NCBI GenBank assembly: GCA_947478865.1
Contig: CANJXF010000006.1
Span: forward strand, 46,647 to 110,646
Reading direction: 5' to 3'
Source of the DNA: Verrucomicrobiales bacterium
Lineage (GTDB): Bacteria; Verrucomicrobiota; Verrucomicrobiia; Limisphaerales; CANJXF01
Length of the DNA stretch: 64,000 nt
The translations under genes and the position numbers were made by a program. Of the stretch, positions 7,916 to 17,151 are shown in pieces. The notes below the pieces were generated by a model. The model was not told the DNA's origin and did not search any database. It saw only the letters and a list, made by a program, of their open reading frames with translations. The first letter of the stretch is position 1, and every line of letters begins with the position of its first letter.

Positions 7916-10900
7916 ATGAAACTTCTTCTTTCTTTCGCCTTTTGCTCAATGCTCGCCGGGAATGCTTTCGCCGTCGGCAAGCAACTCACGGGCGAGCATG
8001 AGCCCGCCCATTCCCCTGCGCTCTCGCCCGCCGATGCGCAAAAGCAATTTGTCGTTCCGCCCGGGTTTGAAGTGCGTTTGTTCGCTTCCGAGCCGGACGT
8101 GATCAATCCCGTCGCCATGACCTGGGATGAGCGCGGGCGTTTGTGGGTGGTGGAGCTTTACGAATATCCCGAAGGCGCTCCTGCTGGAACAAAAGGCCGC
8201 GATCGCATCAAAATTTTGGAAGACACGAACAACGACGGCCGTGCCGACAAGGTAACCGTCTTCGCCGATGGATTGAATCTCGCGACTGGTATTTTGATCG
8301 GTAACGGCGGCGTTTACGTCGGACAAGCTCCCGATCTGCTCTTCCTGCAGGACACAAATCACGACGACGTCGCCGATACGCGCAAAGTTTTGATGACCGG
8401 TTTCGGCCTGCACGACCGCCACGAATTGCTCAACGGTTTCACCTGGGGACCGGACGGCCAGCTTTATATGACGCACGGCGTTTTCACGCATTCCAAAGTC
8501 AAAATTCCCGAAGCCACCGAGCCCGGCATCGAAATGAATGCGGCCGTGGCGCGATTTCATCCCATCACGAAAAAATTCGAGATCTACGCCGACGGCACGA
8601 GCAATCCGTGGGGGGTTGATTTTGATAAATACGGCAACGCGTTCGTCAGCGCGTGCGTCATCGACCATTTATTTCACTTGGCACCCGGCGGAATTTACGA
8701 GCGGCAAGGCGGCATCCCCGGCAATCCTTACGCCTACGAACTTCTGCCCTCGATCGTCAAACACAACCACCATCGCGCGGCGTATTGCGGCATCTGCATT
8801 TATCAGGGGGACAATTTTCCCGAGGAGTATCGCGGTCGCGTTTTCATGGGCAACATCCATCAAAACGCGATCAATCAAGATCGCCTGATTCCCAATGGCT
8901 CCAGCTTCAACGCCGTGGCGGAAAAAGATTTTCTTACGACGACCGATGGCTGGTTCCGCGCGGTGAGCGAACAGGTTGGACCGGATGGCGCACTCTGGGT
9001 CGCCGATTGGTACGACAAATATCCGTGCTACCAAAACGCGAAAGCCGATCCGGAAGGCGTGGACCGCGAGCGCGGAAGAATCTGGCGCGTGGTTTACACT
9101 GGCAAAGATGCGGGGAAGAAAATGGGTTCGCGGCCGGATACGAAGATGGATTTAACAAAATCCAAAAGCGAAGATCTCGTGAAGTTATTGGAGCATCCGA
9201 ATGTGTGGCAAAGGAGAACAGCGCAACGTTTGTTGCAGGAACGGGGAAGCGGATTGGGTGACATAAATAATGCAATACGTCTTTTGAAGCACAGTCAACC
9301 AATCGAAACACGCTTAGCCGCTTTCTGGGTATTACAACAACGTGGGGATATGTTCCCATTGTTCTGGGAGCCAAGTGTTGCTCCTCCGCAGAAAGACCCC
9401 TTCCGCGATTGGATTTTTGCCCGGCGTATTGGCGAACGGCGAGATTCATCTTCCGACGCTCTACTGACTTTAGAAAGGCTTGCCTCCAATTCGGACTCTT
9501 CCGTTCGCCTCGCCGTTGCCACCGCGTGCCGCCAACTCGTCTCCAGTTCTCTCACCATTGATACCGACATCGACACCAGCGTTCCTGCTGGAAAAATTCT
9601 AACCGCACTCATCAAATCTTCCGCCGACGCGAAAGACCCATTGATTCCGTTCATGATCTGGATGGCGAGCGAGCCCCTCGTGGCCGCGAATCCAAAGCCC
9701 GGTTTGCAATGGCTCGCGCAAAATGGCGCGGATACCTTGCCGCTGTCCGGAATTCTCACGCGCAAAGCGATGCACCGCATCTGTGACACCGGCGAAGCGG
9801 CCAAGATGGATGCGGCGGTCGAATTTCTCATGGCGGTTGCCGACAAAAACAGCGCGCTCACCATCGCTGCGCTGGACGGCTTGATTGAAGGGCAAAAAGC
9901 GAAACCCATCCTTCCGGTCGGCGACACCAAAGCGGTTCTGGCGAAGTTGAATGAAAGCCCCAACGCCGATGTGAAAAAACGCACGCAACAACTCGGCGCG
10001 CTTTGGGGCGACGCCACCGCCATTCGCGCCACCGTGGCCAAAATATCCCAGCAACAGCTCAGCGCCCCGGAACGAATCCAGGCCATTCAGGCCGCGAAAC
10101 AAACGAAAACCCAAGACCTCCTGGACGCGCTGATCGTCACAGTCAAAAGTGATCCTGACCAGGCGGTTCGACAGGAAGCACTCCGGGCGTTCGTTATTTT
10201 TTCGGATTATAATTTACCAAAACTCGCGCTCGATCTTTGGAAGGAATTCCCGGTTCAAACCCGCAAAGTCGCAGTGGATGTCATGGCTTCTCGCTCCTCC
10301 TGGGCCAAGGCGCTGCTCGAAGCCGTGGCGAGAGGCACCATTTCACGGAATGACATTTCGGCGTCCGTCATTCGCACGCTGCACCAGAGCCGCGATGAAG
10401 TCGTGCGCGACGAAGCTGACGTGGTCCTCGGCAAATTCCGTGAAGCCACCGCCGACAAGGTCAAACTGATCAAGGAAAAGCGCAGAGAGGTTCTGAGCGG
10501 CACACCGAACATCGAGCACGGCCACGAGCTGGCCAAAAAGACCTGCTTCGTTTGCCACAAACTTTACAATGAAGGCGCGGAAGTTGGCCCTGACCTCACG
10601 GGCGTGGGCCGATCCACCCTCGATGCGCTGCTCGCCAACGTGATCGATCCCAACCAGGTCATCGGCAAAGGCTACGAAAATGTCATGGTGGAAACCAAAG
10701 ATGGACGCTCCATCAGCGGTCGAATGATCGAGAATTCAGATTCGCAAATAAAGCTTCTGGCGATCGGCCCCGTGGAAACTGTCGTGGCGAAATCGGACAT
10801 CGCTTCGATGAAGGTCAGCGAACTCTCCGTGATGCCGGAGGGCTTGGAGCAGATGCCCGATGACGATTTCCGGGACTTGATCTGGTTTATCCTGAACCCG

Positions 10901-10954
10901 CCGCAAGAAGGCGCACTCACGCCCGCAAAACGCGCGACGCTGACTGCAAAATGA
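7916..10954 (+). CDS. PVC-type heme-binding CxxCH protein (beta-propeller, HEAT-like region, cytochrome c)
   Basis: A 1012-residue exported protein with a signal peptide (ending GNAFA). Residues about 40-410 form a beta-propeller of the PVC membrane-bound dehydrogenase type (VPPGFEVRLFASEPDV and VNPVAMTWDERGRLWV-like repeats). A helical, HEAT-like repeat region follows to about residue 850. The C-terminus carries one c-heme site, CFVCH near residue 877, with GPDLTGVG after it and a probable Met ligand in the MPEGLEQMPDDDF segment. These proteins are expanded in Planctomycetes and Verrucomicrobia and are thought to be periplasmic oxidoreductases acting on sugars, but substrates are mostly unproven. 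Confidence 0.9.
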   Translation: MKLLLSFAFCSMLAGNAFAVGKQLTGEHEPAHSPALSPADAQKQFVVPPGFEVRLFASEPDVINPVAMTWDERGRLWVVELYEYPEGAPAGTKGRDRIKILEDTNNDGRADKVTVFADGLNLATGILIGNGGVYVGQAPDLLFLQDTNHDDVADTRKVLMTGFGLHDRHELLNGFTWGPDGQLYMTHGVFTHSKVKIPEATEPGIEMNAAVARFHPITKKFEIYADGTSNPWGVDFDKYGNAFVSACVIDHLFHLAPGGIYERQGGIPGNPYAYELLPSIVKHNHHRAAYCGICIYQGDNFPEEYRGRVFMGNIHQNAINQDRLIPNGSSFNAVAEKDFLTTTDGWFRAVSEQVGPDGALWVADWYDKYPCYQNAKADPEGVDRERGRIWRVVYTGKDAGKKMGSRPDTKMDLTKSKSEDLVKLLEHPNVWQRRTAQRLLQERGSGLGDINNAIRLLKHSQPIETRLAAFWVLQQRGDMFPLFWEPSVAPPQKDPFRDWIFARRIGERRDSSSDALLTLERLASNSDSSVRLAVATACRQLVSSSLTIDTDIDTSVPAGKILTALIKSSADAKDPLIPFMIWMASEPLVAANPKPGLQWLAQNGADTLPLSGILTRKAMHRICDTGEAAKMDAAVEFLMAVADKNSALTIAALDGLIEGQKAKPILPVGDTKAVLAKLNESPNADVKKRTQQLGALWGDATAIRATVAKISQQQLSAPERIQAIQAAKQTKTQDLLDALIVTVKSDPDQAVRQEALRAFVIFSDYNLPKLALDLWKEFPVQTRKVAVDVMASRSSWAKALLEAVARGTISRNDISASVIRTLHQSRDEVVRDEADVVLGKFREATADKVKLIKEKRREVLSGTPNIEHGHELAKKTCFVCHKLYNEGAEVGPDLTGVGRSTLDALLANVIDPNQVIGKGYENVMVETKDGRSISGRMIENSDSQIKLLAIGPVETVVAKSDIASMKVSELSVMPEGLEQMPDDDFRDLIWFILNPPQEGALTPAKRATLTAK

Positions 10955-10988
10955 TCAGCCTTCACCCGCACCACGGCTGATTCACAAA

Positions 10989-12110
10989 ATGCGCGAGCGT
11001 TTGGCTATGCTGGATTCAGAGAGAGCAAAGCCGATCGCGCCGGCAAGATTCACGGCAGTCGATGCGCTGCGCGGATTCGATATGTTCTGGATTGTCGGCG
11101 GCGATGTTTTGATTCGCGCGCTCCCGAAACTCCATGACTCACCGTTGACCCGCGGACTGGCCGAGCAAATGGAGCATTGCGACTGGGCGGGGTTCCATTT
11201 TTACGACCTGATCTTTCCGCTGTTCGTTTTCATTGTCGGCGTGGCGATTCCATTTTCGATTCCAAAAATCATTGAGCGCGACGGGAAACCGGCGGCGATC
11301 AAACGAATCGCCTTTCGCTCTGTCATTTTATTTCTGCTCGGCATTTTTTATATGGGCGGCATGGCGAACGGTTTTAAGAATGTCTATCTCGCGGGCGTTT
11401 TGCACCGCATCGCCGTCGCTTACTTTTTTGCGGCACTACTTTTCTGCCTCTTCAAACCGCGGATGTTGATTGCGATCACCATTCTGTTTCTTCTTGGCTA
11501 CTGGGCGTTGCTGACATTTGTGCCGGTTCCCGGAATCGGTGCGGCTTCCTACGAACAAGGCAAAAATCTTGCGTTCTGGATTGACCAGAATTTTCTGCCA
11601 GGCCGGAAATTTGAAGGAACCTTGCTGAGCACGTTGCCCGCCGTGGCGAATTGTTTGCTCGGAATTTTCGCCGGGCTGCTTTTAAAAACCACAGATCTTT
11701 CCGAACGGCAGAAAGTGGGCTGGCTGCTCGGCGGCGGGTTGGCCAGCCTGATCCTTGGTTTAATCTGGGCGCAACATTTTCCAATCATTAAGCTGCTGTG
11801 GACTTCCTCTTACGTGCTGGTCGCGTGCGGCATCAGCGCCATTCTGCTCGGCGCGTTTCATCAAATCATCGACGTCTGGAGATTTCAAAAATGGGCGCAG
11901 CCGTTTGTCTGGATTGGCATGAACGCGATCACGATTTATCTCGTTTCAGCCATCGTCGGCTTCCAGAAACTCGCGGGACGATTCGTGGGCGGGGACATCG
12001 CCCACGCACTCGGATCGTCCGCTGATTTCGTAAAATCGATCGTCGCCCTGGCCTTGGTTTTTTGGTTTGTGTTTTTTCTGCATCGAAGAAAACTTTTTCT
12101 GCGTCTTTAG
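10989..12110 (+). CDS. DUF5009/HGSNAT-like membrane acyltransferase
   Basis: A 373-residue multi-pass membrane protein. TAVDALRGFDMFWIVGGD at the N-terminus is the hallmark of the heparan-alpha-glucosaminide N-acetyltransferase-like (DUF5009) family, and HFYDLIFPLFVFIVGVAIPFS follows as the second helix. About ten hydrophobic segments are visible. By family it would transfer acetyl groups across the membrane to amino sugars or other glycans. It begins 34 bases after the heme-protein gene and may be co-transcribed. ATG 11007 is an alternative start. Confidence 0.85.
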   Translation: MRERLAMLDSERAKPIAPARFTAVDALRGFDMFWIVGGDVLIRALPKLHDSPLTRGLAEQMEHCDWAGFHFYDLIFPLFVFIVGVAIPFSIPKIIERDGKPAAIKRIAFRSVILFLLGIFYMGGMANGFKNVYLAGVLHRIAVAYFFAALLFCLFKPRMLIAITILFLLGYWALLTFVPVPGIGAASYEQGKNLAFWIDQNFLPGRKFEGTLLSTLPAVANCLLGIFAGLLLKTTDLSERQKVGWLLGGGLASLILGLIWAQHFPIIKLLWTSSYVLVACGISAILLGAFHQIIDVWRFQKWAQPFVWIGMNAITIYLVSAIVGFQKLAGRFVGGDIAHALGSSADFVKSIVALALVFWFVFFLHRRKLFLRL

Positions 12111-12188
12111 GAAAAATGCTTTTGTGGACCGGGTTTGACATTCCCATCCAGTGGGCAGATATCTAAATTGTCACCTCCAAGTCTTTTT

Positions 12189-12578
12189 ATGAATGTCGAG
12201 CTAACCGATTTTGTCACGGTGTTTAGAACGGGACAACTCGTTCAAATGGATTGGGCATCCAATGCGCTGCAAGAGGCCGGGATTCCCTTTCAACGGCGCG
12301 AGGAAATATCGGGCGGACTCTGGCTAGCCATGCCAACGGCGCCAATGACAGGGCCGGGAACCTGGTGGGCGGTTATCGTGCCGAAATCCCATCTCACGGA
12401 AGCGAAAGAAGTTCTGTCGGGCCTCCCGTTCGAGCAGAGCACGACGCCGGATGTCTGGGATTTTCAGCCGAAGCCGGGGGTGAAATTAGGCTGGCAAATT
12501 TATTCAGGAATCCTCCTGGCAGCCATAGGGATTGGCGCCGTCATTTGGGCTCTCAATGTTTTCAAGCTGTTGCGCTAA
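12189..12578 (+). CDS. DUF2007-like putative signal-transducing protein with C-terminal membrane helix
   Basis: From ATG 12189 (129 residues); the track's longer start at 12135 adds 18 residues without family resemblance. The N-terminal half (FRTGQLVQMDWASNALQEAGIPF) resembles DUF2007, a small alpha/beta fold found in proteins called putative prokaryotic signal-transducing proteins. The C-terminus has one transmembrane helix (IYSGILLAAIGIGAVIWAL). Its role is unknown. Confidence 0.65.
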   Translation: MNVELTDFVTVFRTGQLVQMDWASNALQEAGIPFQRREEISGGLWLAMPTAPMTGPGTWWAVIVPKSHLTEAKEVLSGLPFEQSTTPDVWDFQPKPGVKLGWQIYSGILLAAIGIGAVIWALNVFKLLR

Positions 12579-12681
12579 TCGACTTTCGCTTCCTGCGAGA
12601 TTTGCGCTCTGCCTGAATTCGATCGTGCACAATAATTCTTCCAGACTTGCCAGATATCTCTCAGCCAGCTAACACCGTTCC

Positions 12682-13590
12682 ATGAAAATTGCCTCGATGA
12701 GCCGCCGGAAATTTTTACAGACGAGCGCAGTCGCGACGGCTGCAACCGCCTCCGGAATTTTCCCTGCGATTGCTCAACCTAAAAAGATGAATTGGCCGAT
12801 CGGCTGTCTCAACCGGCCATGGTTTAGCGACGCGAAAGGCTCGAACCTTGACGTCGCTCTGGATTCGATCCAAGCGGCGGGCTACAAGCTCGCTGGATTG
12901 CTCACCCGCACAAAAACCGAGCCGCTCATCGGCTCGGATGCAACGCCGGAATATCTGGCGGAGTTGAAAAAGAAAATCGCCGAGCGTGGGCTCAAAGCGA
13001 ACATGGGCGCGCTTCGCACGAATAATGATTTGCCGCTTCCCGAGCAAATTAAGGATTTACGCAAACAAATCGACAACGGGAAAACCGTTGGCGTGGAATT
13101 CCTTCTCACGTTCGGCGTGGATAAGGCAGAGCATTACGAAAATTATTACAAGCTCATCGCCGACGGCGCGGCTTATGCGCAAGAGCACGATCTCAAGCTA
13201 GTGCTGAAACCGCATGGCGGCGGCAGCGGCGCATCTGAGGAAATTCTTCGCTGCATGGAAAAAGTGAAACATCCCAACCTCAAAGTCTGGTACGACGCGG
13301 GCAATATCATTTTTTACACAGGCAAAAATCCGGTGGAACAATTGAAACCGATTGCACAACACGTAACGGGCTTTTGCGCCAAGGATTGCGACAAGCAAAA
13401 GGGAACGGTGATGAGGAATTTCGGCACGGGCAAAGTCGATTTCCGCGCGGTATTTACCGAACTGAAGAAAGCAGGCTTCAACGGGCCGGTGATGGTCGAA
13501 TGTTGCGAACTGGGCGGCACGGCGGCAATCATCGCCGCGAACGCGAAGAAAAATCGCGAGTTTCTGGAGCAGCTTTTCGCTTCCCTCTGA
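12682..13590 (+). CDS. Tat-exported TIM-barrel sugar isomerase/epimerase-like protein
   Basis: A 302-residue protein with a twin-arginine signal, SRRKFLQTSAVATAATASG, cleaved near PAIAQP. The body fits the AP-endonuclease-2/xylose-isomerase-like TIM barrel: GVEFLLTFGV, LKLVLKPHGGG, LKVWYDAGNIIFY and PVMVECCELGG carry the His, Asp and Glu that normally bind a divalent metal. Proteins of this type are sugar phosphate isomerase/epimerase homologues that, in this phylum, are often exported and of unknown substrate. Export through Tat implies folding with cofactor before transport. A second ATG (12697) is possible. Confidence 0.85.
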   Translation: MKIASMSRRKFLQTSAVATAATASGIFPAIAQPKKMNWPIGCLNRPWFSDAKGSNLDVALDSIQAAGYKLAGLLTRTKTEPLIGSDATPEYLAELKKKIAERGLKANMGALRTNNDLPLPEQIKDLRKQIDNGKTVGVEFLLTFGVDKAEHYENYYKLIADGAAYAQEHDLKLVLKPHGGGSGASEEILRCMEKVKHPNLKVWYDAGNIIFYTGKNPVEQLKPIAQHVTGFCAKDCDKQKGTVMRNFGTGKVDFRAVFTELKKAGFNGPVMVECCELGGTAAIIAANAKKNREFLEQLFASL

Positions 13591-13591
13591 G

Positions 13592-13629
13592 TCGATGCGC
13601 GGTCGAACCACATCGATTGAGAATTTTTT
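13592..13629. terminator. Possible terminator between convergent genes
   Basis: Between the convergent TIM-barrel and receiver-MBL genes, TCGATG pairs with CATCGA (13592-13597 with 13611-13616). An inner GGT/ACC pairing lies in the loop, and six T residues follow about eight bases later. The T-run does not directly abut the stem, so this is a weak candidate serving the plus-strand gene. Confidence 0.35.
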
Positions 13630-14970
13630 CTAGCCTTTGCCGGGAAGAATGGCGGGCTTCGCATCCAGAATAATTTCCAAACCTTCGCGAGCGGCTTCGA
13701 CGATCAAGTCGCTGCCTTTGGCGGCGACTTGCCCGCGGGCACTAGCCACAAGACGGGATATTTTTTCGTCATTGTGATCGGGGTCATGGTGGAAAAGAAA
13801 AAGGCGTTTCACTTTGGCATCGATTGCGAACGCAACGGAATCATCCACGCAATTGTGGCCCCAACCAATATGGGTATTGTATTCGGCTGCGTCGTATTGC
13901 GCATCCATAATCAAGACATCGGCACCCTCCGCGAACAGCGCCAAGCGCTCATCTTGCAAGCGAGCGAACCTCTCCTCCTCATCGGAGATGCGCTCGGCTT
14001 TTCCCGAACGCATTCGTTGAAAAAGTTCGAAATCGGTCATGTAGCAGATCGACCCCTCTGATGTAAAAATCCGGTAGCCGGTGCAAATGCCGGGGTGATT
14101 CAAAAACACGGCTTGAACCCCGACCTGACCGATGTTGAAGCTGGAATCTTTGAGTTCCTGAATCGAGATATTGCCGGGCATCTCGCCCATGCTGACCGGG
14201 AAATAGGAACTCTCCATTTGCGATGAAAGAATGTTTTCCAGACCTTTTCGCGCACCTTCAAAACCAAGAATCTTGATTTGATTCTTTGGGTTGTAAGCAG
14301 GGCTAAAGAAAGGGAAGCCCTGAATATGATCCCAGTGCGTATGTGAAATGAGCAACGTGACGTTGACCGGAGTATCCTTAAATTCCTCGTTCAAGGCGAC
14401 ACCCAGCGGGCGAATACCGCTGCCGGCATCGAACACTATTATTTCACGATCCGCACGCACCTCGACGCACGACGTATTGCCCCCATAAAAAACCGTGTCC
14501 GGACCCGGAGTGGGAATGGAACCGCGCACGCCCCAGAACTTGAGCCGGGTTGGTGCGGTGGAAACATTGGAAGGGTCGGCTTTAACTGACACCTTGCCGC
14601 TGCCACTCCCAACCGCCAGATCGAGGAGAGCAACAAGATCATTGGGCCTAATTGGCTTTACCAGGTAGTCGTCCGCGCCGGATTCCAGCGCATTGAGCCG
14701 ATCGGTGGAATAAGCGCTTCCGGTCGTCACAAAGATTTTTATTTTGGGCAGGCGTTCCTTTTGAGCGCGCAACGAACGGCAAACCTGAAACCCGTTGCAG
14801 CGCGGCATGAGCAAATCACAAAGGACAACATCAGGCTGATGTTCCATGGCAAGCTGCAAACCGAGTTCGCCATCTTCTGCCTGCAAAACACGCCAACCGT
14901 TATCGATCAACCAATGCGATAGGGCTTCGCGAAATGACTTGTCGTCATCGATTAGCAACACGGTTTTCAC
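13630..14970 (-). CDS. Response-regulator receiver fused to metallo-beta-lactamase hydrolase
   Basis: A 446-residue fusion. Residues 1-120 are a CheY-like receiver: acidic pair in IDDDK, phosphoacceptor Asp52 in VVLCDLLMP, and Lys105 in YLVKPI. After a short linker, residues about 142-446 are a metallo-beta-lactamase domain starting RLKFWGVRGSIPTPG, with FYGGNTSC, DAGSGIRPLG, the metal motif HTHWDH at 210-215, and later LNHPG, YMTDFE and FLFHHDP. This resembles the phosphodiesterase/RNase Z-like MBL branch. Phosphorylation would presumably gate hydrolysis of a small signalling molecule or phosphodiester. No histidine kinase is adjacent. Confidence 0.9.
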   Translation of the reverse strand: MKTVLLIDDDKSFREALSHWLIDNGWRVLQAEDGELGLQLAMEHQPDVVLCDLLMPRCNGFQVCRSLRAQKERLPKIKIFVTTGSAYSTDRLNALESGADDYLVKPIRPNDLVALLDLAVGSGSGKVSVKADPSNVSTAPTRLKFWGVRGSIPTPGPDTVFYGGNTSCVEVRADREIIVFDAGSGIRPLGVALNEEFKDTPVNVTLLISHTHWDHIQGFPFFSPAYNPKNQIKILGFEGARKGLENILSSQMESSYFPVSMGEMPGNISIQELKDSSFNIGQVGVQAVFLNHPGICTGYRIFTSEGSICYMTDFELFQRMRSGKAERISDEEERFARLQDERLALFAEGADVLIMDAQYDAAEYNTHIGWGHNCVDDSVAFAIDAKVKRLFLFHHDPDHNDEKISRLVASARGQVAAKGSDLIVEAAREGLEIILDAKPAILPGKG

Positions 14971-15148
14971 CTCGTTACAATTTCAGTTCCAAAGAAAAAA
15001 ACAAGCCGTTCGTCGGGACCAGTGAATTCAGCGATCCGCCAACCAGAATTATTTGCCGCAGAAAATAAGCCGCGCTCTCCGGCGATGTTGAGCGGCGAAA
15101 AATTTATTCTGCCTTTGCACCCTTAAAAACTCTGCGTAATTTTCCGCC

Positions 15149-15793
15149 ATGAAAATAAGTCGAGCCGCTTTCGGACTAATGGTTTTCGCCGTGCTGATGG
15201 CGGGCTGCAGCAGCGCTTATTATTCAACCATGGAAAAATTCGGCGTGCATAAACGTGACTTGTTAAAAAAGCGGGTCATCGCCGCGCGGGATGAACAAAA
15301 GGAAGCCGGGCAACAATTCAAGGACGCGTTGACCCGGTTGAAAGAGCTTTATGGATTCCAAGGTGGGGAACTCGAAAAAGTTTACGACGGGTTGAAACGT
15401 GATTTTGATAAATCAAGCGCCCGGGCAGAAGCGGTTCGCAAACGAGTCAGGGAGGTCGAAACCTTCGCCAGCGACCTTTTCGATGAATGGGAAAAAGAAC
15501 TCAAGCAACTCTCATCCGAAAGCTTGCGGAGCCGTGACCGGGAGCAACTTCGCGAGACGCGACGGCGTTATGAAACTTTGCACGAAGCGCTCAAGCGCGC
15601 AGAAAACAGCATGGAACCGGTGCTGACCCAGTTTCGCGATCAGGTTCTTTTCTTAAAACATAATCTGAATGCGCAGGCTCTGTCGTCCCTGCAAAAAGAG
15701 GCGCTGAATATTCAGGATGACATTTCGAAACTGCTCGCGGAAATGAATCAATCAATCCGGCAGGCGGATAACTTCATTAGGGCGCTTCCCTGA
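15149..15793 (+). CDS. DUF2959 lipoprotein
   Basis: A 214-residue protein with a lipobox (LMAGC) and then an entirely alpha-helical, highly charged body rich in coiled coil. YYSTMEKFGVHKRDLLKKRV is typical of DUF2959 (YheB-like) proteins. They are probably membrane-anchored periplasmic proteins of unknown role. Its 3' end overlaps the 3' end of the rnc gene on the other strand by 17 bases. Confidence 0.85.
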   Translation: MKISRAAFGLMVFAVLMAGCSSAYYSTMEKFGVHKRDLLKKRVIAARDEQKEAGQQFKDALTRLKELYGFQGGELEKVYDGLKRDFDKSSARAEAVRKRVREVETFASDLFDEWEKELKQLSSESLRSRDREQLRETRRRYETLHEALKRAENSMEPVLTQFRDQVLFLKHNLNAQALSSLQKEALNIQDDISKLLAEMNQSIRQADNFIRALP

Positions 15794-16511
15794 CCGGGCT
15801 GGATTGCGGGTTTTCGTTCGTGTTTTTTGGGGTGAAGCTGATTAACGCAGCAGAAGCGGCGTCGATTTCGGCCAGCTTTTTACTTTTGCCTTTGCCTCGG
15901 CCCAACTCGATGCCGCCATGCCGCACCACGCATTCAAAATCGCGGTCGTGTTCAGGGCCTCGCACCGAGATCGTTTCGTATTGCGGCGCTTCCAGTGAAT
16001 TTTTCTGAAGCAGCTCCTGCAAGGTACCCTTTGGATTTTCAAGGCTCGGAATCGCATTCAACTCGCCAAACGCATCCGCAAACGAGCGCAGGACAAATTC
16101 CGTCGCGGCATCAAATCCGCCGTCGAGAAAAATGGCGCCAATCACCGCCTCGAAGGCATCAGCCATGGCAGAAGTTCGCCCTCGGCCCTGGTTTGCTTTC
16201 TCACCCCGGCTAAAAATTAAATGCTGATCTAAACCAAGCCGCCTCGCCTGCTGGGCCAATGTGCGGCCGTTGACCAACTGCGCGCGAGCAGCGGAAAGAG
16301 GGCCTTCCTGATATCGCGGAAATCTCAGGTAAAGCTCGCGCGTGAGAACAAGCCCAAGAACGGAATCGCCCAAAAATTCAAGGCGCTGGTTGGTTTGCAC
16401 CTCTGCCCCCAGTTCGTGGGTGACAGACGGATGAGTCAGGGCGAGCCGCAGCAACTCCGCATCCTTAAACGTGTAGCCGAGCTGCGCCTGGAGTTGGTCA
16501 AAGTCAGCCAC
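15777..16511 (-). CDS. rnc: Ribonuclease III
   Basis: From GTG 16511 the protein has 244 residues, the usual RNase III length. TTG 16520 is also possible; the track start at 16595 lies inside the upstream gene. The catalytic domain begins FDQLQAQLGYTF and contains the signature RLEFLGDSVLG and the second acidic cluster MADAFEAVIGAIFLDGG. The C-terminal double-stranded RNA-binding domain starts at NPKGTLQELLQ and includes GRGKGKSKKLAEIDAA. It processes rRNA precursors and cleaves duplex RNA in the cytoplasm. It follows the 209-residue zinc-ribbon-like gene directly and is probably translated from the same message. Confidence 0.95.
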   Translation of the reverse strand: MADFDQLQAQLGYTFKDAELLRLALTHPSVTHELGAEVQTNQRLEFLGDSVLGLVLTRELYLRFPRYQEGPLSAARAQLVNGRTLAQQARRLGLDQHLIFSRGEKANQGRGRTSAMADAFEAVIGAIFLDGGFDAATEFVLRSFADAFGELNAIPSLENPKGTLQELLQKNSLEAPQYETISVRGPEHDRDFECVVRHGGIELGRGKGKSKKLAEIDAASAALISFTPKNTNENPQSSPVREAP

Positions 16512-16521
16512 AGTCCACAAA

Positions 16522-17151
16522 TTATTGCACGATGGCGGAGGGCAGAACGGTTTCGACCAGCTCAACGTTTTCGACGGGAGCCGATTCGGAAACAACCACT
16601 TCCTCTGCGACCGGCGCAGGAGGATTTTCTGCCGCAGGAGGATTCAATCCATGCTCCAGCAGGTAAGCAACATCACGTTGTACTTGTTCGAGCTGGTTCA
16701 ACTGGAGATTCGGGTCGGTGATGGTGAAGAAGTCCCCAGTCTTGGGTTGCTCGTAAATGAAGATGCGCGCTCCGTCTCGCTTGAGTTGCTCTTTGATTTT
16801 TAGCAGGCGTTTCCGTTCGAGCATCACTGCGAGAATGTAACACACGGCGCCATACTTCGGATCATTCAATTCCATTAGCTTGCGCAAGAGCAGTTCGGCA
16901 TTTCCCTTCTCAATGGCTTCAGGAGGAGCAGCGGGGGGCGCCTCATAAACGCCGTGCCAGCGTGAAATGACATCCTTTTTATCGGTGCCACCCTCAGAAA
17001 ACTGAGATTTCCAGCAGGGATCGCAAACATCGAGGCGGCGCAGCTGTTCTTTTTCGTCAAAAAGCAAGGTGTGATAAACCTGCTTATCGGCAAAATGTTT
17101 CTCGCAGCTCTGGCAGGCGTGGGCGCGGGATTGGATGTTCCATTCGTTCAT
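16522..17151 (-). CDS. Conserved protein with CxxC pairs, upstream of rnc
   Basis: A 209-residue protein from the ATG at 17149-17151; the track extends the frame 136 codons further into low-GC intergenic DNA without support. Two CxxC pairs (CQSCEKHF and CDPCW) near the N-terminus suggest a zinc site. The middle (LLLRKLMELNDPKYGAVCYILAVMLERKRLL) is helical and mentions no known enzyme motif, and the C-terminus is a Pro/Glu/Val-rich tail. I do not recognise a named family. Its stop lies 1-10 bases from the rnc start, which suggests a link to RNA processing or translation, but this is only inferred. Confidence 0.7.
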   Translation of the reverse strand: MNEWNIQSRAHACQSCEKHFADKQVYHTLLFDEKEQLRRLDVCDPCWKSQFSEGGTDKKDVISRWHGVYEAPPAAPPEAIEKGNAELLLRKLMELNDPKYGAVCYILAVMLERKRLLKIKEQLKRDGARIFIYEQPKTGDFFTITDPNLQLNQLEQVQRDVAYLLEHGLNPPAAENPPAPVAEEVVVSESAPVENVELVETVLPSAIVQ

